64,000 nucleotides of DNA from Azadirachta indica (GCA_022749755.1 CM040449.1:11504363-11568362), one strand, 5' to 3'. Numbered from the stretch's first letter, positions 1-12,191 are shown. Program-made: numbers and translations. Notes: a model not told the origin generated them from the letters alone.

Positions 1-162
1 GTAACAGCCATGACTCGTACCGAATGGATAAGGGATCTTCACATCTCCACAGCTATCGTTGCAATTTGGCCTGGCTAGAGGTATCGCTAGTGCTGCAGTA
101 GCTGCTGCTAGTTGCACCCCCACCAGCATAATGAGTAAGTAGCACATTCCTCGCAACGCCAT
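1..162 (-). CDS. Wall-associated receptor kinase-like protein, N-terminal fragment (gene continues off the left edge)
   Basis: The first 54 codons of a minus-strand gene are present, starting with ATG at 162. Residues 1 to about 26 form a signal peptide: a short basic start, then a Leu/Val/Ala-rich core. It is followed by PNCNDSCGDVKIPYPFG, the typical opening of the cysteine-rich galacturonan-binding (GUB_WAK) domain that heads wall-associated kinases and WAK-like proteins, with its spaced cysteines and the IPYPFG motif. Family members are plasma-membrane proteins that bind cell-wall pectin outside and carry a Ser/Thr kinase inside; neither EGF repeats nor kinase lie in this window. The start is clear because the signal peptide follows it directly. 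A soluble WAK-like or LRK10-like protein with the same leader cannot be excluded. Confidence 0.85.
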   Translation of the reverse strand, partial: MALRGMCYLLIMLVGVQLAAATAALAIPLARPNCNDSCGDVKIPYPFGTSHGCY

Positions 163-607
163 CAACTGCAACTCCAGATATCACAATTCACAGAGAGTTA
201 ATTTTTTGCTTGTTCGTCTACCGACGTGCGCTTGATCTTATTTTATTGAATCACTCAAAACGATAAAAATCAGCGCGTCTTATTTTATTGATAACTTTAT
301 TTCTCAGATACTGATCCCATAGAGCTTTTCCTCTAATATATCCATCACGTAAAAAGACCAATTCAATGTGTCAAAGTCGACTCTACAGATAACAAATAAA
401 TTTGTGATTGATTAATTATTAAAAACTAGCATTTGAAAATAATTTCAAAAAAAAAAAAAACAAACACAGCCTAAATCCACAACCATTCTCAAATAATAAG
501 TCTTCACTCGTCAGTGTCAATTGTTAATGCTTTCACAGCGTGAGAGAACAAACGCTACGAAAGAATAAATATTGTCAGTCGGCTGGACCACGTAATATTA
601 ATAAGTG
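163..607. other. Upstream (promoter-side) region of the WAK-like gene, no gene seen
   Basis: AT-rich sequence with an A-tract near 448-461. It should contain the promoter and 5' UTR of the minus-strand WAK-like gene. No open frame and no recognisable element was found. Confidence 0.4.
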
Positions 608-992
608 GTGAATGATTTAATACTCCACAATCCTCTCTTATCCTTATTTTTCATATATATATATATATATAGTACGTTACTTTTTAAAATAAAATATATA
701 TTATAATTTATGATATTTTTATTTTATTAAATAATTAAGTTTATATTTTTAATATACTTATTGCATATAAATAATATTATGAAAATGTTAATGATATTTT
801 TAATTTGTATTTAGTATAAATAAATAAGAAGATGGGGAAGATAAGTGGGGATAGTGAATTCATTCTCCACACCTAGATTCTCCATTCTTGTCCCACTAAA
901 TTTATTAAGGGATGGAAATCAAAATAAAAATGAGGTGGCAAACAGAAAAGGCATTTCCACTGCTGCCCCACCCATTGCTAACCCGACTTAAA
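608..992. repeat. Degenerate hAT-type MITE copy 1
   Basis: The stretch runs from TTTAATACTCC through an AT-rich core to TAAATAAGAAGATGGGGAAG, CCCACTAAATTTATTAAGGGATGGA and finally GCCCCACCCATTGCTA. It matches 1631-2025 in the same order and resembles the 3' part of the intact hAT element at 25827-26450. The terminal repeats are too worn to define exact ends. Confidence 0.5.
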
Positions 993-1630
993 TTGCAAGA
1001 CTTCATTGATTAATTCAATTTGTAAATTTAGAAGAAAAAAAGAGTAGTATGGTGTATTCTGTAGATATTAGTTTGTTTTAAAATGATAAAATGATAAAAT
1101 TAGAATATATATATTATTTTACCAAATTTTAAATGTTATACGTCTTCTGTAAGTATTATTATAGCTTTAATCCCCTAGTTAAATCAATGAATATATTGAT
1201 TGTTAATTAACACTCAAGTATATTTTTTTTTCCTCTATCTGTTCTTAAAAAAAAATCAAATCTTAAATTTTAAACTCTCTATTACAATTTAACAACTCTA
1301 ACTCGACTAATTTCTAAAGTAGAACCAGAGCAAGAAAAATGGGCTAGAGTTTTCTTTGAAGCTGTTCTAAATTAGGAATAATGTTATTTCCTATTATTAA
1401 GATTTCCCTTGCGATTGTTCCTTTGTTGGTCTATTTGTTTCCTTTACACAGTCCATCAAGCCTTTGGTTCTAGGGGCCAAAAATGCAAAGAACGCAAAGT
1501 GTGGAAGCAACATGCATTGCTCGAGCGTACCAGTACCCCCGTGAAGATTTGTTCCAAATGTAATAAATTTGGAATGATGTGACGAGAAATGATGCTGAAA
1601 ATAGGAGAAGATTATTCTCGATATTATTAA

Positions 1631-2025
1631 TAGGGTGAGAACAATTTAATACTCCCTAACCTACCTCTATACCATTCTCTCTCTATATATATATTATTTT
1701 TAAAAAAATTTTAATATATATGCAACAATTCTAATTAAAAAATTTATAATTCATAATATTTTTATTCTATTAAATAAACAAATATATATTTTTAATATAA
1801 CTACTATATATATAAATAGTATTATAATACGTTAATGATATTTTTAATTAATATTTAATATAAATAAATAAAGAAAATAAGGAAGACAAAGTAAAGATGA
1901 AAAATTCATTACTTTGATGAGGATTCTTCGTCCTTACCCCCACTAAATTTGTTAGGGAATGGAGATTAAAATGAAAACAGGAAAAGGAATGGGAAATGCC
2001 TCCACACCCCACCTTGCCCCTAGAC
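1631..2025. repeat. Degenerate hAT-type MITE copy 2
   Basis: Second copy of the repeat at 608-992, about 1 kb downstream and in the same orientation. Shared blocks include ATTTAATACTCC, GTTAATGATATTTTTAATT, AAATAAATAAAGAAAATAAGG, CCCACTAAATTTGTTAGGGA and the C-rich end. No coding capacity. Confidence 0.5.
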
Positions 2026-2559
2026 TTAACTTGTCTACAATTATAACATTATGAAAAATCTTTGTGAAGACTTGACTCTGGTCACTTGCACTTTTAACAA
2101 AAACGATTGTGATAATTGGATTTACAGTTGATGAAGTTGGAAGGAATACGCTATAGTACCCGTAACGTGGGTAGCTTTAACAGCGCGGCTAAACCCAATT
2201 AGCCCCTCCGCCTCAATCACTGTGAGGACATCGAAGTTAATATATATTTGACTTGCAACAACTCTACGGACCCACCACAATTAATTTTCAGAAAATTACG
2301 TATATCGGTAATTTCTGAATCAAGAAGACGTACACTTTCGAAACATTAATCCACAAACAACGTTGCTTTCATTCGTTCGGAAAAGAAATCAATATTTGAC
2401 TTGTTCAGAGTTATCTCAGACTCTCAACATGGCCCCCTCAGCAGTGAATATGATATGTATCTAACTATATCTATCATTATTTAATATACATACCTAACAT
2501 CACATCCATTTACTTCTTCTTGTGAACTGGACTTCTGGGGCATCTATCGTCGGGTAATT

Positions 2560-2745
2560 CCCTAAGCACCCTCTATGTAATAAGTAAATATACGCAGCCA
2601 ATTTCATATGTTACAGCACCTCTACGAATTCAATTTCAATTCCACTGAAATTGACTCAAAGCTTTATACTTTAAAGCTCTGCATACTTTTAAATTTTCTT
2701 CTCACATTTTAATTTATTTATATCACATTGGCAGCACCATTTGAG
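2560..2745 (+). repeat. Dispersed direct repeat, copy 1 (partner at 10503-10690)
   Basis: Sequence beginning near CACCCTCTATGTAATAA and including CTCTACGAATTCAA and TGAAATTGAC recurs in the same order at 10503-10690 with scattered substitutions and small gaps. Identity is too high for chance in this AT-rich context. The pair brackets the LINE/copia-rich segment between them. Confidence 0.6.
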
Positions 2746-2749
2746 TATG

Positions 2750-3345
2750 TGAAGTTCTGTAACTTAAACTCAGTTAACATAATTTAAAGTTCTGAAATAC
2801 AATTTGGAATCAAGGACCCGAGATTCTATATATAACAAATTGTAAGACTTAAAATTTTATATAATAATTGTAAGAACTCGCAATTTCATGTAACGCATAT
2901 AAAAACCTAAAGTTCTGTATAACTAATAACCTAAATTTCCATATAAACAGTTACAAGGACCCAAAGTTCTATTATCAAAATCAGAACTTGAAGTTCTTAA
3001 ATCAATAATTTTGTACCAGAACCTAAAACTTAGGATAATAATTTAAAACATGGAGATTTAAATATAAATTATGAAATTAAAACCTATAGTTCTAAGTCTA
3101 TAAAATATTATATAAGAATAAGAAGTGTTTAAATCAATTATACATTAGAATTCAAATTTTTGGATTGCAAATATTATGTTAGAACTCGAAATTCTAAATA
3201 AAATTTACTAAACTAAAACCTAAAGTTCTAAATATAAATTTATAAATCTGAATCTGAAGGTTTTGAATATAAATTTGTGAATTAAAACTAAAGTTTTGAA
3301 AACATAAATTTCTGAATTAGATTCTAAAGCTTTGAATACAAACTA
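2750..3345. repeat. Degenerate minisatellite built on an AACCTAAAGTTCT-like unit
   Basis: Variants of (G)AACCTAAAGTTCT(G) followed by AT-rich spacers such as ATAAATTTGTGAATTA recur roughly every 35-60 bases. Examples lie near 2795, 2905, 2950, 2985, 3015, 3080, 3220, 3285 and 3325. Unit length varies and no coding frame exists. Confidence 0.55.
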
Positions 3346-3349
3346 AAAG

Positions 3350-4089
3350 ATTACATGAAGTTATAAATGTGTGTATGCTCTCAATTTATTTTCATAGGTT
3401 ATGTTAAAATTCTCTCACATGCCATGAGCCCAAAATGCACACCATTAAAAAATTGAGAGAAAAATATCCCTTAGGAATAAGTTGAGAGCTCTGATTTCTC
3501 TTTCCGTCATTAATACACTTACCTAAGGTTGTAGTCCCTAAAAGCAAGGATATGAAGGCTTCAAGAGATTGCAAGATTATAAATTTATTGCCGAATATAA
3601 CTTAGCTTTATTTATCACCTCATAACTAAAATTGTAAGATATAAATACTTAAAATTGAAATCATTTTCCATTACTTATTAATAAATAGTGAATATATATG
3701 TCTATTTATCATTCTGAAAAGCAAATGGATTCACTTATAACAATTATGGGAGTTGTATAAAATGATAAGAAAAAAAGATAAATTATTGCGTTGCATTGAC
3801 CATAAGTCTTGCAATTACAAAATGTAGTTTTATTCAAATACTAGAAGTGAAATATTTATAACATAATAAATTTTAACACTAATAAAAAAAAACTCATTAC
3901 GCTATGATGAAAATAAGAGATTATTGAGACTATTTTATTGATAACATTTGTCTTATTTATATTGATCTATCTTTATTTTTTATATTTTGTTATTTCTAAC
4001 TCTTCTTTTATTATTTTATGTTTTACTAATTATCATAATGGCTAATGTGAATTGTTTTATGAAAGGACATAAACTTTTGAAAAGGGTTA
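3350..4089. other. AT-rich intergenic DNA, nothing recognised
   Basis: No long frame, RNA gene or clear repeat was found. It leads into the copia scrap that follows. Confidence 0.35.
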
Positions 4090-4262
4090 TCTTTTTCAAA
4101 AGGCAGAGAGTTGGGATTGTATACCTACTTGACAGTGCAACTGTGCACAATATCCTTCAAGATATAAATTATTTCTCAAAATTAAAAATAATTAAAGTTA
4201 AGGTAAACACTATATTAAGTCCTACGGAGTTAATTGAAGGCTCTAAAAAAATCCTAATATAA
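4090..4262 (+). mobile_element. Copia-type polyprotein scrap (gag/protease boundary)
   Basis: The plus-strand translation contains LLDSATVHNIL, YFSKL and ELIEGS in that order. This matches the aspartic-protease start of plant Ty1/copia polyproteins, where an L-x-D-S/C-A-T-T-H-T-I-L block is followed by YF(S/L)NL and LIEGSG. The Asp of the DSA/T active-site motif remains, but the frame ends at 4262 and no integrase or RT follows in register. It is a fossil. The family assignment is from memory of the motif pattern. Confidence 0.55.
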
Positions 4263-6249
4263 GAGCCCCTAAGTCGTACGTGGTATATATATATGAATAT
4301 CTATGGTTGATTGTTATTTATATAGATTAATTAATTTATAATAGTAGGTTGTTGGGGCTCATAAATATTGTTGGGGCATATGGTATTAAATGTGGTTCAC
4401 TTAGTAAATTTCAAAAAGAGTCTTATAAAATAAGCCACAAGTAAGAGTAGAAATTTAGGTTATCGTGTCAACTAAAAATAAAATATATTTTAGGTTAATC
4501 TAAATTTGACCCATTTAATAATCTTGTGAAGAATTGAAATTCTAATTTAACTCGTTTAATAATCATGTTACTAGTTTAACATATTTTTAATACGTTTTAA
4601 TATATATTCTAAAAATATTTATGATATTATTTACTCAAATATTAAAAAATTTTATTTTAAATAGTATTAAGTCGTTTATCTAGTTCCATGAGCATGCCTT
4701 TTTTTTCATAGTTAGGGTTATGCATGCTTCTATGTTTACAAGATATGTAACCTGAATGATACATTATTTGATATTATATTATTTGATATAAAAATACAGT
4801 ATAATTTTGTTTGATGCCTCGTTCAAAAAAAAAAAGGCTCTTACAGGTTTAATTAAAAAAGTATTTTTAAATATAAAAAATATAAAATAAATAAATTGTA
4901 AATAAGTTAGAATAAAATAATTATTAAATAGTTAATCGTGTTATAAATAAGTTCACGTGTCAAGACCTCTTAAACCAAACCGATCCATTTATTAATCGTA
5001 CTGCATCATTATAACTCATTTATTAATCATTTTATTTTAAGTAAAATCCTAAGCTCGTGTCAATTGATGGTCGTGTCCAAAATGGCTACTTATATCCATG
5101 AGTAAGCTTGTCTTTTATGCGTATGGTGTGGAAAGAGACATTTTTTCAAGAAGCAAAGTGGGAGAGAAAGCTAATAGAGATTTAAGAGATATAAAGGAAA
5201 TACTGATAATATCAAATCTCTCCATATTATGTTCATATTGCTAATTTGGTCCATGGGTATAAATTTTGCAAAATGATTTCATGAAAGACATTTAGAAGAT
5301 TTTTATATACTGATTTAAATTATTTATGGCATGTAAGCATAATTTATTGTAACAGAAATTATTAAGGATCTTTTTCAAGAAGGGATGATGGAAGCAAATT
5401 AATAAGCTTTTGCAGGGTTTTAGATCTATGACAGTGGCTCAGTCTGAAAATTTTATAAATTTTTTGTAAAATATTTTTAACTGAATAAAATTAGACATCT
5501 TAAGGGGTCACGATAAATTTTATTTCATTTAAATTGTTGTGTTTATAATTTTTATATCATTTTCGAATCTGACCCTAAGGTGCTTGAAAAATACCCATTT
5601 TTCCATAACACCTAAACAAAGGAATTTTTTGGGTTGACCAAATCAGTTCTAAAAATTATGAAATTTTGTATAATGATTCGCCATGATGTCTAGTATTAAA
5701 TATTAAAATTTTGTGATTTAATTTTAAATATTTGATTTATTATTATTTTTTGAAGTGAGATAGCTCATTATAGACTAATTTGAGATTGACAGAACCTAAG
5801 AAGCCCCAACGGAAATCTATTTAAAATAGTTTAGGCGTAAATTTTGTTCTAAAAATTTACTGAAGTGATTCCTACAAAGTTTCATACTCATTGGTTAACT
5901 GATTGATTTATTAAATATCAAAGATCTAGAGGTACATGGTAAGTTTTATGCATTATCGGGGATAAGTGACTAAGTTCAGCATGTAAAAATGCTTTTCCGA
6001 GGAAAGAAATTTAAAAAGTTAGGATCTTATTGAAATTAATGTTTAAGTAATGAGTCTATGTCTACAATTTTTATCTACCAACTCCAAAAGAGCTAATCGT
6101 CCATAAAGCGACATAAGCTCTTAAAAAAGCATATATGATGTGTGATCGTAATAAAATAATCATCAACAATATATTGAGAATTGCTAATGCATAGCTTTAA
6201 AGTTTATCTATGGCCCTAGTCGCTTTTCAAATTATTACAAACGTGGACT
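4263..6249. other. AT-rich intergenic DNA, nothing recognised
   Basis: About 2 kb without a credible frame. A purine-rich patch at 5140-5220 and several A/T tracts are present, but no gene, RNA or element could be supported. Confidence 0.35.
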
Positions 6250-8030
6250 CTCAATTTTGTGCCATCTAGGAATGCATCGAGTAAAAAGATTACCTTAATT
6301 TCTTTGGACAAGTTTTGTCAGCCAAAAGAGAAAGGGGAACTTGGCCATTGCAGATTAGACACTTTCAACTCTTCTTGTCTACCTAAAAGTTTTTGGGAGA
6401 TACAGGTCATTCGCTTTGTGCCAATTTTCTGCAAGTTAGATATGAGTTTGTTCCTACTCGAAAATATTCGGCTCTTCTTTATAGAATGGATTGTGTTTGG
6501 TGGTTGATTGTTGTAATGATGATTGGTTGCTTGTTGTGATGAGGATCAGCCTGGATTATTGGGCATGGATCATAGATTAATTTTTTCATGATCGATGGTT
6601 AACTTCGCCTATTTTTTTGCTTTCTGAATGGCAACTTTTTACCTCGAAAGTTCCTCGGTGATAAAGGATGGAAGGTGGTGCATTTTCTTTTTCTGAGATC
6701 TATCCAAATCTTCAGAATTCTATTAATTTTATAACTCTCCCTCGATTAACTTGTCCTAATCGTTTAGTTTAGAAGGATTCTCAAGATGGGCCTCTTACTC
6801 TTCAGGGTAGTTACAACTTCCTTCGGGTTCATCATGGGGTGGATCTTTGGTACAAGCCGCTTTGTAAAGGTTTTATCGCTACCAAGTTTGCTTTCTTTGT
6901 GTGGCGGGTCCTTTAGTGTCGGATTCCTTCAAATGATGTTTTATAAGATCATGGTACTTATATTATCTGGGGTTATTCTCTTTGCCGCGTTTACTTGAGG
7001 ATGCTAGATCATCTCTTGTGGAGTGTTCGTTTGCAAAAGGGCTATGGCAATGGTCAAGGAGTCCATTTCAGGCTTTTTTCCCTTCTTTGACGTCGTGCTC
7101 AGAGTTATGGACTTGGATAGTTGGTAGAAGTTTCAGTTCTCACTTGTATAAAATGTGGTTGGTTATCTCTTGCTTTGTTTTTTATTGCGTTTGGAAAACA
7201 AGGAATCGACAAAGGTTTAAAAATGAATCTCCTTCTCCTCGATGGGTTCAATAAGATATTCTTGTTCATTTGCGATTTATCACCAAATTTTGCCTAAGAT
7301 TTATGAATTCCGAAGCTAATAGAGATATTCTTTTAGACCTGGGTATCCCATGGCAATTGAGAAGGAATCTGCAAGTGTTTATTCTTTCATGGCATCCACC
7401 ACTTTTTTACTGGCTCAAAATGAACATGGATGGGTTGGCAAAAGGAAATTCAGGTTTATTGGCTTATGGTGGTGTTTTCACTAATAGCAATGGTGATTTC
7501 CTCAATGGTTTTAGTTTGGCTCTCAACCATCAAACAGCCTATTTTGCGGAGATTATGGATGTTATTTTAGCCATTGAACTTGTTTTTGAAAAAGGGTGGT
7601 GGAGTCTTTGGTTGGAAATTGATTCGTTGTTAGTTATTCGACCTCTTCTTAATGACTCTATTCTACCTCCTTGGCAGTTGCAAACGCGGTAGCTTAATTG
7701 CAAAACGCTGACTTCATAAATGAATTTCAAGTGCGCTCATTCATTTCGGGAGATCAATACAGTAGCTGATGCTCTGGCTAATCTTGGTTTGCATTATGCT
7801 TCTTTATATTGGTAGTCCTATCCAATTTCAATTAGTAGTTATTATCACATGATGCTAATGGATTCCAATATTATCCTTTTTCATAAGTTTTCAGGAATTT
7901 CCTTAACCTGTTTTATGGTTTTATTAAAGGATAAGGCTCATTATGTCCCTTTTTTATAGTAATCACTCTCTTTTCTTCTTATTTTTAATAAATGGGTCTT
8001 GCTAGTCAAGGTTTATTTTTAAAAAAAAAA
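6250..8030 (+). mobile_element. Truncated, frame-shifted non-LTR retrotransposon (LINE) 3' end
   Basis: Three LINE landmarks appear in order but in shifting frames. Near 6259-6400 is the RT C-terminal block (ITLISLDKFCQPKEKGELG). Near 6780-7230 is a zinc-binding RT-associated segment (GSYNFLRVHH in one frame, FFVWRVLQCRIPSND, then WTWIVGRSF and YCVWKTRNRQRF in another). Near 7390-7815 is the RNase H-like domain of plant LINEs (KMNMDGLAKGN, AYGGVFTNSNGDF, then after a break INTVADALANLGLHYASLY and a stop). An A-run at 8020-8029 after a short 3' UTR-like stretch fits a LINE poly(A) tail. The 5' part is missing, as is usual for LINE insertions. Not functional. Confidence 0.8.
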
Positions 8031-8070
8031 TGAAAAATCGTTATAACCTAAAAATTGTCGATAAATGTAG

Positions 8071-10200
8071 GCAAAGACATGATTGGCCTCAATAGAAAGA
8101 AACAATTCAAGTAAAATTGGCTCTTTTACCAAGCATAAAGTATCTGGACATATAATTTAGATACATGAGGATGTCAAACTCGCTGAATACAAATGAGTAT
8201 TTGTAAGAAAATATAATAAAAAATGAGATTATAAAATACAAAGCACAAGTTGTCGCTCAAGACTTCTCTTAAAGACTTATAATTAAATTTGATAAAATTT
8301 ATTCTCCTACAATAAATTGTTGATATTGTTTTTCGCAACGTCAATATATAATAATCAATTCTTCCTACAAGACAAACAAAGATTAGGGGAAAGCTAGTTT
8401 TACCCAAAAGAAGATCCTCCAATGTTAAGTCAGAGAAATTTTTAGTGTCTATGCTTAGTTTGAGACAAAATTTTGGCAGAGTTTCAGTGTACTGTTAAGA
8501 ATTGTATACCCTTTTATCTATCTTACTTTCAATTTATACTTTATTTTCATGAACCAATAGTCATATTGATTTGGTAACTGAAGCCTTTAATTCCAACCTC
8601 ATAACTACATAACTATGGCAATTATTGACTTGATTCTTTCGGGCTCTTACGATTCCGCATTTACTTTCATTATAACGCTTGTTCTAACTTGACTTGGACA
8701 TCCCTATAATCTAATTTGAGCTAAGATATCTTCTGACTAGAAACTGGCTCAGTATTTTACCATAACACTGACTTTTATTTGACCTCAGGTCATCTCCCTG
8801 TACAACAATTATGTTTCAGTTTTTTATAAGCTTGTCAATCTAATAGAAACTTAATATGCATCTTATGGTTGTAGTGATAACTTATCTATATGAGTCAATT
8901 GACACTGATATTTATATAAAAATACCTAAGGATTCAAAATACTTAAGCATATGTAATCAAGCATCATAATTAATACTCAATCAGGCTATAGTCATCCTTA
9001 TATGAATTGAAACAATTTAGGTTTATATGGTATAATTGTTTAAACTAATACTTGATAAAAGAGCAATATATTAATAATCCTATATGCTCATACATATTTA
9101 TAAATAAAGCAAACTCTAGATTTGTCATTGTAACAATATATGTCATGATGACATGAATTCAATTAGAACTACTGAAGAGCTCTTAAAACCTCTTGAACAC
9201 TTAAGAAAAGAATAAAAATGAAAGATTAGTGAAAAAATTATATGTCTCCATCTGCAGATCAACATAAATTTAACAATATATTTATCCATAAATCTATTTA
9301 TATTAAAAGATTTGAAACTTTTCAATATGAATAAAACTCACATTAAGTACCTTTATAGTTGTTTGGTCTCTCAATCCTTAAAAAAAATATATTTCATCAT
9401 AAAGAAATGATGGAAAGATACTTTGTCATCAATGCAATAAACATTTTATTATATTTCGCATAGTGTACTCAACCGAACATAGCATTTTCTATGAACTTGT
9501 TAGTCAAATTTTATTCTACACATATTTGCTAATATTGAAATGGCATCATTGTAAAATAATAAATTTGGAATTATTTTATTCTAATGAACCAACGCAGAAT
9601 CTGGGCCTTGTTGATTATCCAAACATTGGTGTCTTTATGATCCTATCCTCCTTCATTTTTCATTACATTTGTAGAACAACAAATTTGGAACTATTTTATT
9701 CTAATGAACTAACACATAATCTAGACCTCGTAAAGCTCATTTGCAGATAGGTTATATCTTCACATAAAATAATATAGCAATCTCATGGTGATTCACGAAA
9801 TAGACTTCTCTTACTATCTGTTCTAATTATTTTAAGATTCTGGCGTTATATAAAGCAAGTAGAGATTGTAAACTGCATGCGATCAATCGTCCATCACATT
9901 TAGAGTATATTGAACCTGTCTTCTACTACAAATATTTTGATCAATAATATATGAAGATAATGTTGCTTACATTGCACAAGTTAAATAAGGATATATCAAA
10001 ATGATACAAGCAAGCTTATCTTACCAAAGTTTTTCTATACTCATAAGCTCTAGTAGAGTCACTATACATTATGTTAAACAAATGCACTCCAATAAAAATT
10101 TTGTTGATCTCTTCACAAAATGCCTATCCACATCAACTTTTAAAAAGTTAATACATAGCGTTAGCATGTGTCAACTTCATAACTTATTTAATTGATACAT
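8071..10200 (+). mobile_element. Degenerate Ty1/copia polyprotein: RT start and RNase H end
   Basis: At 8074-8290 the plus strand reads as the copia RT entry block (RHDWPQ, then YKWVFVRKYNKKNEI, IKYKAQVVAQDFS with stops). Near 9640-9760 is the end of RT (FIFHYICRTTNLELFYSNE), and at 9775-10195 the RNase H region (AISW, LALYKASRDC, EDNVAYIAQVK, then HYVKQMHSNKNFVDLFTKCL). Stops and frameshifts interrupt every block, and the central RT with YVDD is not recognisable. A 120-bp internal duplication repeats NLELFYSNE (9556-9600 and 9676-9720). LTRs were not identified. Confidence 0.75.
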
Positions 10201-10502
10201 GCTATATTAATGGAGAATTCCTTATTCTAGGGAGTGTATCCCCTGAGGGAAGAATTTTGGGTATCATATTGAACAAATATATATTTAATTTTCTTTCACT
10301 AGATGTTATACCATTGGGTTTTATTTATTGGCAAAGTTGTAAATGACGTAGTATTAAGCACACCTAATATCACTTTTTCGGAGATTATATATTTTTTGTT
10401 TAAGGCCTTTATACTATGTAATTAAAGTTGTTGGAATCCGATAGTGAGTGTTCTGAAGTGTCGTATTTCCACCGCCAAGGTGTTTATCCCACATCAAGTA
10501 AT

Positions 10503-10690
10503 CCACTGATCACCCCTCTATGTAATAACTACGCAAATGTAGCCAATTTCGTTGCACTTCTACGAATTCAACTTCAATCCCAATGAAATTGACCCAAAAC
10601 TTTATTTTATAAAACGTAGCATAGTTTAAAATTTCTCTTCACGTTTTAGTTTATTTAAAATTTCTCTTCTTATTGCAGTTTATTTATGTC
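10503..10690 (+). repeat. Dispersed direct repeat, copy 2 (partner at 2560-2745)
   Basis: Matches copy 1 through CCCTCTATGTAATAA, CTACGAATTCAA and AATGAAATTGACC. It is followed by an internal near-repeat of TTTAAAATTTCTCTTC (10625 and 10655). Function unknown; most simply part of an old transposon or segmental duplicate. Confidence 0.6.
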
Positions 10691-10699
10691 ATCACTTCA

Positions 10700-11890
10700 T
10701 TCTTTTGTCCCCAAGCAGTGTTCAAAAAATAGAAACTTCTACCCTGTGTAATAATTTTGAATTAGGAAGTTTATTATCATTGCTGTTTCATGAACTCAAA
10801 CAAACTTCGAAGCTTCGAAAATAGAAACTTCGGCGCCGTGTAATAATATCTATGCTAATTAACAGAGGTTATTAATTTCAAAAATTACATCAATTTTTAT
10901 ACTTCGATTTTGACATTAAAATTTTGATATATATATTAAACTAGACATTCAAAATCAGAGAACTTTGAAACCTGTTTCGTGAAAAAAGAAGTCTAGTTAC
11001 GTATTTTTTGCTTCACTGTCACAGAATATATTGAAGTTCTTAAGAGAAAAAGGAGAGGAGAGCCCAACCACGAGGAAAGTAGCTAGCTAGCAAGGTAATT
11101 AGAAGGAATATTGAGAATGATGAATCACGACATTGGGATAAAGCATGAATTGAATTCAAAAGAGACACAACTTTGCTTTATATGAGAAGTCCAATTACTG
11201 TATAGGGAGAATTTTGAATGCTTTCGATGCATCGTACTTCACTAAATTCTAATCATAATGTATATGAATATAGTTTATTCCAGAAGCCCAATAAAATTTT
11301 GGTCCATTATAATTATTAACTTGAATAATTTGTAAAATTATTGAGTACAAGCTTACTTTCAAGCCTTATTATATGACCTCCTTTTTAATTTCTATTTAAC
11401 TGCTCGTAACCGGAGAAGGGATCAACTGAGTAATTGATAAAATAAAATTGCTAAACTATTTTCATATATATGTGGTGAGTTTCATTTAATCAATTTAGAG
11501 GGAATTACAAATAAGAAGAGATCATTACATGAAGAATTTACTATAAATTTCATATTTATTTTCAATAATCATCTAACATAAACTGTACTTCTCAAAGTAA
11601 TTAATTAACATATAAAACAAAGTTCTTCACTTATCGATTGACGTAGCCTCCAATTTCTTCCGGCTCAAGATTAGCTTCCGAATAATTAAATTCTACTTAA
11701 ATCTTCTTTACAAACTGCTTCCACAGAGAGACCACCAATCTTAACAAAATCTACAAGTGATCATAGAATAATTGACTACTTTACAAAACTCTGCTTGATT
11801 TCCTTCGGCCAATATATCGTTGCAGAAGTCTGAAGATTACACAGTAATCTCTACAGTTAGATGAATGTTGATGAGATACAGATCCTGGAA
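10700..11890. other. Intergenic DNA downstream of the IDL-like gene, no gene seen
   Basis: The right-hand part, about 11500-11897, is likely the 3' UTR of the minus-strand small-peptide gene. No other coding frame or element is supported. Confidence 0.35.
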
Positions 11891-11897
11891 TCACAAA

Positions 11898-12131
11898 CTA
11901 AACCTTTCCATCTGATGAAGAGAGACTTTTATCAGAAGATGATGTAGACACAGCATTTGTGCCTTTTGAAGGAGCTGAAGAAGGAGAAGGAAGCTTTTTG
12001 GGAAGCATTTGTTCCCAAGAAACAGCTTTAGGCAATCTAGCAGCTTCTGTACTTGATGAAAGGTTAGAAATGCAGACAAGGAGAAGAAGGAGAGTAAAGA
12101 AAAACCACTTCTGCTTCAAAGAAACTAGCAT
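11898..12131 (-). CDS. IDA/IDL-like secreted peptide precursor
   Basis: A 77-residue intronless protein if translation starts at the ATG at 12131, or 97 residues from an in-frame ATG at 12191. I prefer 12131 because it puts a textbook signal peptide at the N-terminus: LKQKWFFFTLLLLLVCISN, then STEAA. The mature part contains LPKKLPSPSSAPSKGTN. This aligns with the IDA/IDL bioactive core (LPKGVPIPPSAPSKRHN) at 11 of 17 positions, recalled from family knowledge. IDA-type peptides are apoplastic ligands of HAESA-family receptors in abscission and stress. The usual Arg-His-Asn end is Gly-Thr-Asn here, and a Ser-rich tail follows, so it may be a divergent branch or another Ser-rich peptide class such as SCOOP. 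Secretion is well supported; the family is moderately so. Confidence 0.6.
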   Translation of the reverse strand: MLVSLKQKWFFFTLLLLLVCISNLSSSTEAARLPKAVSWEQMLPKKLPSPSSAPSKGTNAVSTSSSDKSLSSSDGKV

Positions 12132-12191
12132 GCTTCTTGATGATGATGATGAATATCCTCTGAAGATCAGAAGCACTTCTGCAGCAGGCAT

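Noticed and set aside
4000..4090. Start of a small membrane-protein gene (hydrophobic Leu-rich N-terminus of the frame at 3987-4262)
   Set aside because: The downstream half reads as a copia protease scrap, and the Leu-rich start is T-rich intergenic sequence in frame by chance.
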